NCBI RefSeq assembly: GCF_014648895.1
Contig: NZ_BMRZ01000008.1
Location: 265,477-329,476, forward strand
Source of the DNA: Streptomyces tanashiensis
GTDB taxonomy: Bacteria > Actinomycetota > Actinomycetes > Streptomycetales > Streptomycetaceae
Length of the DNA: 64,000 nucleotides
Reading direction: 5' to 3'
Part shown: positions 26,026 to 35,863 of the stretch, piece by piece
Position numbering within the stretch: position 1 is the first letter of the stretch
Layout of the letters: each line of letters begins with the position of its first letter
Position numbers and translations under genes: made by a program
Notes under the pieces: model-generated
Databases searched by the model: none
What the model was told of the DNA's origin: nothing
The model's input: the letters and a program-made list of their open reading frames with translations, nothing else

Positions 26026-26985
26026 TCAGGGGCGGGCAAGGACGTCCGTGGCCTTGCGCAGGGTGGCGTCGAGGGCGCGGCGGTCCGCCGCGAGCGCCGT
26101 GGCGTTGCTCGTGATCGACGCGTGCTGGATCCGGGTCTCCGCCTCGTGCCAGATCTCCGCGACCCTGTGCCTCACGCGGCAGCCGATGTCGGCGAGCGCC
26201 GTGTCGATCTCCGCGCGGGACGCACCCTCGGGTCGGGGCCGGAAGCGGGGGTCGTCGTTGGCCGCCATGGGAGCCGGGTACGTGTAGCCCTTGGCCTTCA
26301 TGCAGGCGGACCAGCGCGCGAACACCGTCTTCACCAGGGGGTCTTCCATCGACCGGGGGTACGAGTCGTTCGTCAGCCGCTGCACCAGCGGAGAGGCGAC
26401 CTGTGCTGAACCGCCCAGGGTCCGGCGGGCCTCGCCGAAGCAGCCGCCCTCGGGGATCCTCCGCCCCGCGTAGAAGCCCCGGCGAGCCTCCGGGCCCGCC
26501 TTCTGCCGGACCTCGGCGGGGACGTCGGTGCCGCCCAGGACCAGCTGGGCGTCGTCCGAGAGCCGGGGCTGCGCGTCGGCCTCACTCAACGCCCGTTCGT
26601 AGCGGGTCTGTTGGGCCGGGTCCACCTGGTAGCCGAACTTCGCGGACATCACGGCGTCGTGGATCCCGTACCGCCAGTCGAGCAGGTTCTTCGGGCCGAT
26701 CGCGGGAAGCTCGGGGGCCGGCTTCCAGTCGATCCCGAATCCCTTGAGGCACCGGCCGACGAGCTTGTGCTCCGCGCGGGCCAGGGTCCTGGTCTGCTCG
26801 GTGGTGGGGCGGTACGCCTCCATGGGCAGGGTCCAGGTCGACGGGTCGGCGGCGGAGCCCGCGGTGACGGTGGCGGCGGCCGGGGCGGCGGGCCCCGCCT
26901 GCCCGGTGGAGCACCCGGTCAGGGCGAGGGCGGTCACGGCGAACGCCGCGCCCGTCCGCAGGATTCTGTCCCGGCTGCTCGTCAT
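26026..26985 (-). CDS. Lipoprotein of unknown function
   Basis: This 319-residue lipoprotein has a short signal (RDRILRTGAAFAVTALALTGC), where LTGC is the lipobox. The mature part is rich in charged helices with cysteines spread along it (GRCLKGFG, GGCFGEA, WSACMKAKGYTYP and DIGCRVRH), the pattern of a disulfide-bonded extracytoplasmic helical domain. The CMKAKGY-type motif is common in actinobacterial lipoproteins of unknown role. The ATG at 26985 was preferred to one 18 bases upstream because it has AGGAA above it. The preceding gene on the same strand is recQ, 470 bases away. Confidence 0.75.
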   Translation of the reverse strand: MTSSRDRILRTGAAFAVTALALTGCSTGQAGPAAPAAATVTAGSAADPSTWTLPMEAYRPTTEQTRTLARAEHKLVGRCLKGFGIDWKPAPELPAIGPKNLLDWRYGIHDAVMSAKFGYQVDPAQQTRYERALSEADAQPRLSDDAQLVLGGTDVPAEVRQKAGPEARRGFYAGRRIPEGGCFGEARRTLGGSAQVASPLVQRLTNDSYPRSMEDPLVKTVFARWSACMKAKGYTYPAPMAANDDPRFRPRPEGASRAEIDTALADIGCRVRHRVAEIWHEAETRIQHASITSNATALAADRRALDATLRKATDVLARP

Positions 26986-27302
26986 CGGCGGAAGGTTCCT
27001 CACATGAGGGGACGGGGGTTCTCGGGTCCGGACCGCCCGGAGCGGGTACGACTCCGGGGGCGGCGACCGGAAAGCTAACAGCGCGCTCCGGGCCCGTGCC
27101 GCCGCCCGTGACCGTGTCCCGCCTGTCCCACAGCCGTCCCGGAGGCCTTCCGTACAGCAGGCCGCCCCGCCGTCGTCGCAGGCCGGGGCTCAGCGGGAGC
27201 GTCCCTCCCGCCCCGCCCACGGGCTTGCCGCCGTGACGTCCCCCGTACGTCCCGGACCCCGTCCCGTGTCGCGTCCCGGCCCGCGCTCCTCCGTGCGCCC
27301 CC

Positions 27303-27366
27303 GCTCCCTCGGATTCCCCCCGCTCCCCCCGCTCCCCCGGATCCCCCGGATGCCCCGGATACCCCG
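27303..27366. repeat. CCCCGGAT-type simple repeat
   Basis: A run of related CCCGCTCC and CCCCGGAT units, on the recQ-distal side of the recQ terminator hairpin. The units are imperfect. Confidence 0.6.
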
Positions 27367-27379
27367 GCGCGGAAACGGC

Positions 27380-27415
27380 CGGAGGCCGTATCGGATGTCT
27401 CCGATACGGCCTCCG
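27380..27415 (-). terminator. Perfect 16-bp hairpin after recQ
   Basis: CGGAGGCCGTATCGGA (27380-27395) and its exact reverse complement (27400-27415) flank a TGTC loop. It lies 41 bases past the recQ stop in the direction of transcription. No T-tract follows, as is usual in Streptomyces. Confidence 0.75.
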
Positions 27416-27455
27416 TCGGACCGGGCGGTCCCGGTCTCCTGCTGCGGGCCCGGCT

Positions 27456-29486
<2,031 letters not shown>

Positions 29487-29562
29487 TTCTGAAGCCTAGC
29501 CGTCCGGACCGACACCCCGGCCCCGCCCGGGGCAACCTGTGGAAAACCCCGAGCGGGCCTTG

Positions 29563-31380
29563 TCAGCGCAGGCGGGCCGCCGTGGGGGTGTCGTCGAGGA
29601 AGCCGCCCGACTGGTGCTGCCAGAGCTTCGCGTAGGCACCCTCGGCGGTGAGCAGCTCCTGGTGCGTGCCCTGCTCGACGATCCGTCCCCGGTCGAGGAC
29701 GACGAGCCGGTCCATCGTGGCCACCGTGCTCAGCCGGTGGGCCACCACGAGCGCCGTCCGCCCGTCCATGAGCCGCCACAGCGCCTCCTGCACGAGGAGC
29801 TCGCTCTCCGAGTCGAGGGCGCTGGTCGCCTCGTCGAGGAGGAGGACGGGCGCGTCCCGCAGGATCGCCCGGGCGAGGGCGACCCGCTGGCGCTGCCCTC
29901 CGGAGAGCTTCACCCCGCGCTCGCCGACCATGGTCTCGAAGCCTTCGGGGAGGGCGTCCGCGAACTCCGTGACGTGCGCCGCCTCGGCCGCGCGCCGGAT
30001 CTCGGCCTCGGTGGCGTCCGGCCGGGCGAAGGCGATGTTCTCCCTGAGGGTGCGGTGGAACATCGCGGGGTCCTGCGGCACGTACGCGATCTTGCTGCGC
30101 AGTTCGGTCTGGCGGAGCCGGCTGATGTCCTGGCCGCCGATCGTGATCCGGCCGCCGTCGATGTCCGTCATCCGGAGCAGCAGCCGGGTGAGCGTGGTCT
30201 TGCCGCCGCCGGACCGGCCCACGAAGCCGATCTTCGCGCCGCTGGGGACGTCCAGGTCGAGGTCCTCGAAGAGCGGCTTCGCACCCGCGTGGGCGAAGGT
30301 CACCTTCTGGAAGCGGACCTCGGCGCTCTCGGCCCGGAGGGGTTCCGGCTCCTCGGGGTCGAGGACGGTCGGCTGTTCGAGGAGGAGTTCGGTGAACTGC
30401 CCGGCCTCCGTCATGGAGCTTTCCAGGCGCCGGTAGATCTGGTTGAACTCGAACATGATCCGGGTCGCGTTGGCGTAGTACGTGAAGGCGACGATGACGG
30501 CCTCCACGCCGTGCTCTCCGCCGCCGAGGGTGACGGCGAGGACGAGACCGAGGACGTTCGTCAGGACGGACATCGGCGCGACGAGCGTGTCGATGCGCAG
30601 GTTGCCGTAGTCCCAGGAGCGCAGCGTGAGGCGCCGGGACTCCGCGACGCGGGACCGGTGTTCGGCGGCCTCGCGCCTCTCCGCTCCGAAGGACCGGACG
30701 GTGTCCATGTTGGTGAGGCTGTCGGCGACGTGGCCCGAGACCCGGGCGATCGCCTGTTCGCGCTGGGCGACGAGCACCTGCCGGCGCCGGATCAGCGGGG
30801 CCACGACGACGCCGGTGACCGTGATGAGGACCAGGAGTCCGACCACGAGCAGCGGGTCGTACTGCCAGAGCACCACCGACGCGAACAGCAGCGGTACGAG
30901 GCTGCCCATGACCGAGAAGGTCAGGGTGTCGACGAACTCCTCGAAGCGGGAGGCGAAGCTGAGGACCCGTTTGGTCAGCGATCCCGCGAAGTTGTCGTGG
31001 AAGAACGCGGCGTCCTTGGCGAAGAGTTTGTCCATGCCGATGACGTAGAGGTTCTCGATGCCGCGGGCGTCGAGGCGGTTCAGGCAGTGCAGCCCGACGC
31101 GCCACAGGGCCTCGCCGAGCAGCAGGACGCCGGCGAAGGCGAGGACGTAGGGAAGGAGCCGGCCGAGCCCTCCGCCGGTGCCGTCGCCGGCGATGCGGCC
31201 GACGAGCTTGGCGACGACGAGCGGAGCGATGTAGTTGATGCCGATGTTGCCGAGGGCCGGCAGCAGGAGAGCGGGAGCGGTCAGCCACCGGAGGCGGAGC
31301 AGTTCCCGTGCGTAGAAACGGAGTGCGAGGAGTACCGAGCCTTTGTTCGGCACACCTTCGTGCGATTGCGGTGATCCCAT
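29563..31380 (-). CDS. ABC transporter, fused permease and ATPase
   Basis: This 605-residue half-transporter has six membrane segments in the first 320 residues, followed by an ATPase domain. The ATPase has Walker A GRSGGGKTTL, signature LSGGQRQRV, Walker B VLLLDEAT and the switch His in VVAHRL. This is the type I exporter fold (MsbA/LmrA-like), which works as a dimer. The substrate cannot be told. The ATG at 31380 was chosen over a TTG at 31386. The gene follows the tRNA-Leu terminator on the same strand and lies 76 bases from recQ upstream. Confidence 0.9.
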   Translation of the reverse strand: MGSPQSHEGVPNKGSVLLALRFYARELLRLRWLTAPALLLPALGNIGINYIAPLVVAKLVGRIAGDGTGGGLGRLLPYVLAFAGVLLLGEALWRVGLHCLNRLDARGIENLYVIGMDKLFAKDAAFFHDNFAGSLTKRVLSFASRFEEFVDTLTFSVMGSLVPLLFASVVLWQYDPLLVVGLLVLITVTGVVVAPLIRRRQVLVAQREQAIARVSGHVADSLTNMDTVRSFGAERREAAEHRSRVAESRRLTLRSWDYGNLRIDTLVAPMSVLTNVLGLVLAVTLGGGEHGVEAVIVAFTYYANATRIMFEFNQIYRRLESSMTEAGQFTELLLEQPTVLDPEEPEPLRAESAEVRFQKVTFAHAGAKPLFEDLDLDVPSGAKIGFVGRSGGGKTTLTRLLLRMTDIDGGRITIGGQDISRLRQTELRSKIAYVPQDPAMFHRTLRENIAFARPDATEAEIRRAAEAAHVTEFADALPEGFETMVGERGVKLSGGQRQRVALARAILRDAPVLLLDEATSALDSESELLVQEALWRLMDGRTALVVAHRLSTVATMDRLVVLDRGRIVEQGTHQELLTAEGAYAKLWQHQSGGFLDDTPTAARLR

Positions 31381-31452
31381 ACCCAACCCTGTGATGTCGT
31401 GACGAAGGCGAGTAAAAGGAGTCTCCCGCGTGCGTGCTGTCGCGGTCCAAGC

Positions 31453-31500
31453 AATAAAAAACCACGTGGTGGCCGGGATGAATCCCGACCACCACGTGGT
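31453..31500 (-). terminator. Rho-independent terminator of tRNA-Leu
   Basis: Two 19-base arms (31461-31479 and 31482-31500) pair with one G-T mismatch and are followed on the minus strand by TTTTTTATT. This is a textbook intrinsic terminator, rare in Streptomyces, placed 11 bases after the tRNA 3' end. Confidence 0.9.
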
Positions 31501-31510
31501 GTGTCTCTTG

Positions 31511-31595
31511 TGTCCGAGGGGGGACTTGAACCCCCACGCCCGATAAAGGGCACTAGCACCTCAAGCTAGCGCGTCTGCCATTCCGCCACCCGGAC
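31511..31595 (-). tRNA. tRNA-Leu (anticodon GAG)
   Basis: The 85-base cloverleaf on the minus strand has acceptor arms GTCCGGG and CTCGGAC, an anticodon arm CTAGC-TTGAGGT-GCTAG with anticodon GAG, a long type II variable arm (GCCC/GGGC) and T-arm GGGGG-TTCAAGT-CCCCC. The 3' CCA is not encoded. It reads the CUC/CUU leucine codons, the common ones at this GC content. Confidence 0.96.
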
Positions 31596-31709
31596 CGGTA
31601 GCCCGCCGCGATCGGCATTTCTGCTTGCCCGCGGCGACAGAGAACAATCTACCAGGCCTCCGGGGTGCTCTTCACCCACGTTTTCGGTGGTCAGCGGGGG
31701 TGAGGGGCG

Positions 31710-32873
31710 TCACGGCGAGACGGTGGCGGCCGGCGGGGTCCAGCGGCGGGTGCGGGGCGGGCCGGACGGGAGGCCGTAGTCCTTCCTGAGGTGCTCGGGG
31801 ATGGCGTAGTGCATGACGCGTCCGCGGGTGAGGGAGGACAGTTCGAGGACGGTGGCGAGGTGGCCGAGCCGGTCCAGGGCCCAGGCGCCGAGCGGGGAGT
31901 GGTCCTCGATGGTCTCCAGGACGCCGAGGAGGTGGGGGACGGCCTTCACGACGGTGTCCCACGGGGTGCGGGGCACCTGCAGCCAGTCGCCGCAGGTGTC
32001 GCCGACGAGGTGGCGGATGAGCGCGGAGACGATCGGGTCGAAGAAGGTGCCGGGGACGACCTCCTCGTAGAGGCCGATGAGCTGCCGGGTCAGCTCGACG
32101 CCTTCGGGGGACGGCCCCATGTGGCGGATCATGTACAGGTCGAGGAAGCGGCGGGCCTCGTCGAGGGTCCTGGGGACGGCGTCCTGGTCGACGCCCAGCA
32201 TCGCGCCGACCACGCGCCAGGCGTAGTAGTAGGCGTCGGCCCCCTCGGGGGACATGTGGATGCCGAGGCGGTGCAGGCTGTCGAGGACGAGCATCGAGAA
32301 GAACATCTGCCCGCCGATCATGTCCTCCTGACAGATCGGCACCCCCGCGGCCTCCACGTCCCAGCGGTCCTCGCGCCGGAGGTGGTGCCGGATGGAGGCG
32401 TGCAGCAGCCGGACCTTCTGCGCGGCGGGGATGAAGCGGCTGCCGGCCTCGAAGGCGTCGGGCCGCATCAGGTACACCGTGAACTGTCCGGTCTCCGCCA
32501 TCCGCTTGGACGGGTACCTCAGGCCGTGCGTCGCCGACAGCAGTCTCGCCACGTGCGGGACGAGATAGCAGGCGGGCATGGACGCGAAGGAGAGCGCGGT
32601 GGAGATGTGCACGTTGTTGTCCATGAAGAACAGCCGAGCCCGCTCCATCTCCCCCCAGTCCACCCAGGACGGCGGGGCGCTCGTGGCGTGGAGGTACTCC
32701 CGGGCGACGTCGGGCAGCCCGTCGGGCAGGGGTGCGCCCGCGGTGGAGACGTACCGCATCAGGGTGTTGAAGGTGCCCACCTCTCCGCGTTCGAAGAGGG
32801 CGGCGACCGTGGCGTCGGCGAGTTCGTCACCGGTCCGCCGCAGGGCGTCCATCGACGCCTCGGTGGTGGTCAT
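31710..32873 (-). CDS. MpaB/latex-clearing-protein-type oxygenase
   Basis: This 387-residue protein belongs to the MpaB/DUF2236 family, which includes the heme-dependent rubber oxygenase Lcp. By my recollection Lcp (K30) has Arg164, Lys167, Thr168 and axial His198. Here Arg124, Thr128 and His158 keep exactly that spacing, with Glu127 in place of the Lys. No signal peptide is visible, unlike secreted Lcp, so the enzyme is probably intracellular. The ATG at 32873 has AAGGAG 8 bases upstream. It follows a polyprenyl synthase gene, which suggests oxidation of a polyprenyl product. That is inference. Confidence 0.82.
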   Translation of the reverse strand: MTTTEASMDALRRTGDELADATVAALFERGEVGTFNTLMRYVSTAGAPLPDGLPDVAREYLHATSAPPSWVDWGEMERARLFFMDNNVHISTALSFASMPACYLVPHVARLLSATHGLRYPSKRMAETGQFTVYLMRPDAFEAGSRFIPAAQKVRLLHASIRHHLRREDRWDVEAAGVPICQEDMIGGQMFFSMLVLDSLHRLGIHMSPEGADAYYYAWRVVGAMLGVDQDAVPRTLDEARRFLDLYMIRHMGPSPEGVELTRQLIGLYEEVVPGTFFDPIVSALIRHLVGDTCGDWLQVPRTPWDTVVKAVPHLLGVLETIEDHSPLGAWALDRLGHLATVLELSSLTRGRVMHYAIPEHLRKDYGLPSGPPRTRRWTPPAATVSP

Positions 32874-32947
32874 GGACAGGGCTCCTTGTCTCGGTCGGGG
32901 ACGTGCTCTCCGCCGGGAAGCCGCTCTCCGCCGGGAACGTGTCTCCG

Positions 32948-34000
32948 TCAGGAACGGCGGACCGCCACCGCGTGCGCGAGGGCGGTGAGTGCGGTGGCGG
33001 GGGCGGCGGGCAGGTTCAGTCCGTCGAGGGCGCGGAGGGCATCCTCGACCCGCTCGCCGATCATGGCCTCGACGCGGTCGGGCGCCTTCAGCCGCCGCAT
33101 CAGCTCGCGTACGGCCTCCAGGGCGTCCCCGTCGGGCTCGCGCGGGCGGAGCAGCTCGCGCAGCCGCCCGCGCTCCCCGTCGTCGGCGAGCCGCCAGGTC
33201 TCGGCGAGCAGGGCCGTGGGCCGGTGTCCCCGTACGTCGTCGGCGTCGGCCTTGCCGGTGGTCTCCGGGTCGCCGAAGAGGCCGAGCAGGTCGTCCCTCA
33301 GCTGGAACGCCTCGCCGAGCGGCACTCCGTAGGCGGAGCACCCCTCGCGCAGCCGCCCCCCGGCCCCGGCCAGGGCCGCGCCGATCAGCAGGGGCTGCTC
33401 GACGGTGTACTTGGCCGTCTTGTGGCGGACGACCTTCAGCGAGGCCGCCGTGTCCGGTGCGGCGCCGGTGTGCAGGATCTCCAGGCACTCCCCCGCGACG
33501 AGGTCCCGGGCCAGCGCCGCCCACAGGGGACGGGCGCGGCCGAGGTAGGCGGCGGGCAGGCCGCTGGTGACGAAGAGCTGCCCGGCGAGGGACATGAGCA
33601 GGTCGCCGACGAGCATCGCGAGGGACCGGGCTCCGGCTGCGGCGCGGGGGTGGTGTGCGACCGCGTCGCGCAGGGCCACGTGCGCGGTGGGGCGGCCGTG
33701 CCGCAGCGGGCTGTCGTCGATCAGATCGTCGTGCACGACGGCTGCCGCGTGCACGAGCTCCATGGAGGCCGCCGCCCGGACCAGCGCGTCGCTGTCGGGC
33801 TGTCCCGCCGCGCGCCAGCCCCAGTAGCAGAAGGCCGCCCGCAGCCGTTTGCCGTCCGCGACCGCCGACTCCAGCTGCTCCGCCACCGGTCCGAGCGCCG
33901 GGTCGACCGCCGTGAGTTCGTCGGCCTCGGCGGCGACGTGGCACCGGACGACCTCGTCGACGCGCGCCTTGAACGCGGCCGGCTCCCACCGCTCAGCCAC
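32948..34000 (-). CDS. Trans-polyprenyl diphosphate synthase
   Basis: This 350-residue enzyme condenses isopentenyl diphosphate onto allylic diphosphates. The first Asp-rich motif is DDLIDD (91-96) and the second is RDDLLGLFGD (235-244), with KTAKYT between. The residue just before the first motif is His90, and there are no bulky aromatic residues at -4/-5, which hints at a product of C20 or longer rather than C15; this is inference. The GTG at 34000 overlaps the stop of the small upstream gene by 8 bases. The oxygenase gene follows 74 bases later on the same strand. Confidence 0.92.
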   Translation of the reverse strand: MAERWEPAAFKARVDEVVRCHVAAEADELTAVDPALGPVAEQLESAVADGKRLRAAFCYWGWRAAGQPDSDALVRAAASMELVHAAAVVHDDLIDDSPLRHGRPTAHVALRDAVAHHPRAAAGARSLAMLVGDLLMSLAGQLFVTSGLPAAYLGRARPLWAALARDLVAGECLEILHTGAAPDTAASLKVVRHKTAKYTVEQPLLIGAALAGAGGRLREGCSAYGVPLGEAFQLRDDLLGLFGDPETTGKADADDVRGHRPTALLAETWRLADDGERGRLRELLRPREPDGDALEAVRELMRRLKAPDRVEAMIGERVEDALRALDGLNLPAAPATALTALAHAVAVRRS

Positions 34001-34277
34001 CGTCGCCGGCCCGTCGCGCCTTCACGTGCCGGGCGAGGACCTCCAGGTGGGCCGGCGGCGGGGACACGTACCGGTCGAGCACCAGGCGGCCGCGCGCCTC
34101 CAGGTCCCGTCCGGCGTCGGCCGCCATCTCGGCGGTGTCCGAGCGCCTCAGCAGCCCGCGCACGATCCCGAGGCCCGTCCCCAGCGTGCTCACCGCCAGA
34201 TCGGCGAGACCCGCCGCGAGCAGCACGGCCCGCTGGTCCGGTCCCCCGCCGGATCCCGTCTCTCGCGTCACACCCAT
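33993..34277 (-). CDS. Small protein of unknown function upstream of the polyprenyl synthase
   Basis: This roughly 94-residue protein has a hydrophobic stretch (AVLLAAGLADLAVSTLGTGLG) and a basic, helical C-terminus. I do not recognise the family. Its stop overlaps the start of the polyprenyl synthase gene, so translation is likely coupled. The start is uncertain: 34277 (ATG) or 34271 (GTG) fit the GGGGG tract best, while a GTG at 34304 is too close to its GGGAGG. It may associate with the membrane. Confidence 0.5.
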   Translation of the reverse strand: MGVTRETGSGGGPDQRAVLLAAGLADLAVSTLGTGLGIVRGLLRRSDTAEMAADAGRDLEARGRLVLDRYVSPPPAHLEVLARHVKARRAGDGG

Positions 34278-34497
34278 CCCCCAGACACACAGCGTCGACG
34301 TCACTCCTCCCAGCCTCGCGCCGGAGGGGCGACGACCGCGGCGGAACTCACGAACGAGTGATCATCTCGCCGAAAGCCGGACACACACCCCCCTCAACCC
34401 CCCACGCCCTCTTGCCACTTGAGCGACTCCCTTCCAAGAATGCACATGACAACCGAAGGATTCTCGGTTGCACGGTCATTCAGAGGGGAACCCCCAC

Positions 34498-35370
34498 ATG
34501 AAGAAGCCTCTCGCCGGCGCGCTGCTCGCCCTGCTCCTGACAGGCGCCGCAGCGGTCCCGGCCGCCGCCTCCGCACCCCGGGAGACGGTCGCACAGGCCC
34601 CGGCCTCCGCCCCCGCACCCCAGGGTCAGGCCGTGGCCGCCGTCGACTTCGCGGGAACGGTCGCGCTCAGCAACTGTTCCGGCTCCGTCGTCCGCACCCC
34701 CAGCTCCCTGCCGAGCGACCCCGCGCTCGTCCTCTCCAACGGCCACTGCCTGGAGACCGGCATGCCGGGGCCGGGCCAGGTCGTCAAGGACCGGCGGTCC
34801 AGCCGTTCGTTCACCCTGCTCAACTCGGCCGGCACCGGCGTCGGGACGCTGCGCGCGAGCAAGATCGCGTACGGCACGATGACGGACACGGACATCTCGA
34901 TCTACCAGCTGACCAAGACGTACGCGCAGATACAGAGCCAGTACGGCATCGCCGCCCTGACCCTCAACGACGCCCACCCGACGCAGGGTTCGGCGATCAA
35001 GGTGGTCTCCGGGTACTGGAAGCGGATCTACAGCTGCAACGTCGACGGCTTCGTCTACCGCATGAAGGAGGGCGACTGGACCTGGAAGGACTCGGTCCGC
35101 TACACCGCGGCGTGCAACACGATCGGCGGCACGTCCGGCTCGCCCGTGATCGACGCCACCACCGGCAAGGTCGTCGCCGTCAACAACACGGGCAACGAGA
35201 GCGGTGAGAGCTGCACCGTGAACAACCCGTGCGAGATCGACCAGAACGGCACCGTGACCGTCCGCCAGGGCATCAACTACGCCCAGGAGACGTACACCCT
35301 CGTTCCCTGCATCGGCCCCGGGAACGTGATCGACCTCAACCGCGCCGGCTGCACCCTGCCCAAGCCGTAG
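34498..35370 (+). CDS. Secreted trypsin-like serine protease
   Basis: This 290-residue exported protease has a signal peptide (MKKPLAGALLALLLTGAAAV, cleavage near ASA) and a Pro/Ala-rich spacer. The protease domain has His83 (LSNGHCLE), Asp132 (MTDTDISIY) and Ser213 (IGGTSGSPVID). Paired cysteines (60/84, 180/206 and a C-terminal group) suggest disulfides. The GTSGSP nucleophile motif resembles V8/glutamyl-endopeptidase-like S1 proteases more than trypsin. The ATG at 34498 has GAGGGG 8 bases upstream. The gene is monocistronic with a hairpin terminator. Confidence 0.88.
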   Translation: MKKPLAGALLALLLTGAAAVPAAASAPRETVAQAPASAPAPQGQAVAAVDFAGTVALSNCSGSVVRTPSSLPSDPALVLSNGHCLETGMPGPGQVVKDRRSSRSFTLLNSAGTGVGTLRASKIAYGTMTDTDISIYQLTKTYAQIQSQYGIAALTLNDAHPTQGSAIKVVSGYWKRIYSCNVDGFVYRMKEGDWTWKDSVRYTAACNTIGGTSGSPVIDATTGKVVAVNNTGNESGESCTVNNPCEIDQNGTVTVRQGINYAQETYTLVPCIGPGNVIDLNRAGCTLPKP

Positions 35371-35382
35371 CTCCCCCGGAGG

Positions 35383-35418
35383 CTCCGCCGTCCGTCCGCA
35401 CCCGGACGGACGGCGGAG
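35383..35418 (+). terminator. Perfect 16-bp hairpin after the secreted protease
   Basis: CTCCGCCGTCCGTCCG (35383-35398) and its exact reverse complement (35403-35418) flank a CACC loop, 12 bases past the stop codon. No T-tract. Confidence 0.75.
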
Positions 35419-35441
35419 GCTCCGCACCACTCACCAGCGAG

Positions 35442-35457
35442 TGAGTACGCGTACTCA
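35442..35457. promoter_or_regulatory. 16-bp palindrome upstream of the small lipoprotein
   Basis: TGAGTACGCGTACTCA is a perfect palindrome, 51 bases above the lipoprotein start. Its length and place suit a dimeric repressor operator (TetR-like). No regulator gene is adjacent. Confidence 0.55.
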
Positions 35458-35508
35458 TCACGGGGACACCGCTCTCGCCGAGACTGATCGCACCAGCGAG
35501 AGAGGCCC

Positions 35509-35850
35509 GTGACAGTGACCACGCAGCAGACCCGAGACCCCCGTCCGCCCCGCCCCGCGACGGGCCGGACGCCCGCCCGCCGCGGCCTCGCCGGCCTCGT
35601 CCTGGCGAGCATCGGCGCGGCCCTCCTCCTGACGGGCTGCTCGCTCCAGGAACGCGTCTGCGGCTACGGCCGGTACCCGGTCAAGGCGGTCGGCGACGTC
35701 GGCGAGGACTGCGTGGCCGACGGCCAGGAGCCGCCCGAGGGCTGGGTCCGCTACCCCGCGGGCATGGTGCCCGAGTACATCGGCGACGCGTGGGACCGCC
35801 ACTGGGACGGCGTCGTGGTGGACGCCGACGGCCGTCCGGTCGCGGGCTGA
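35509..35850 (+). CDS. Small lipoprotein (SCO0607-like)
   Basis: This 113-residue lipoprotein has an Arg-rich start, a hydrophobic stretch and lipobox LLTGC (Cys near 44). The mature part has three cysteines including the lipid anchor and the pattern CGYGRYPVKAVGDVGEDCV, then PPEGWVRYPAGMVPEYIGD. This pattern recurs in Streptomyces lipoproteins that I recall as the SCO0607 group; the role is unknown. The GTG at 35509 follows GAGAGAGG. It is convergent with the acyl-CoA dehydrogenase gene, 13 bases away. Confidence 0.75.
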   Translation: MTVTTQQTRDPRPPRPATGRTPARRGLAGLVLASIGAALLLTGCSLQERVCGYGRYPVKAVGDVGEDCVADGQEPPEGWVRYPAGMVPEYIGDAWDRHWDGVVVDADGRPVAG

Positions 35851-35863
35851 CGGCGGCGTACGG

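Larger units (their letters stand above)
26986..27455. other. Intergenic region between lipoprotein and recQ
   Basis: No gene is supported here. Bases 27303-27366 are a C-rich low-complexity run with repeated CCCCGGAT. The strong hairpin at 27380-27415 ends the recQ transcript. The promoter of the lipoprotein gene must also lie here but is not obvious. Confidence 0.7.
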
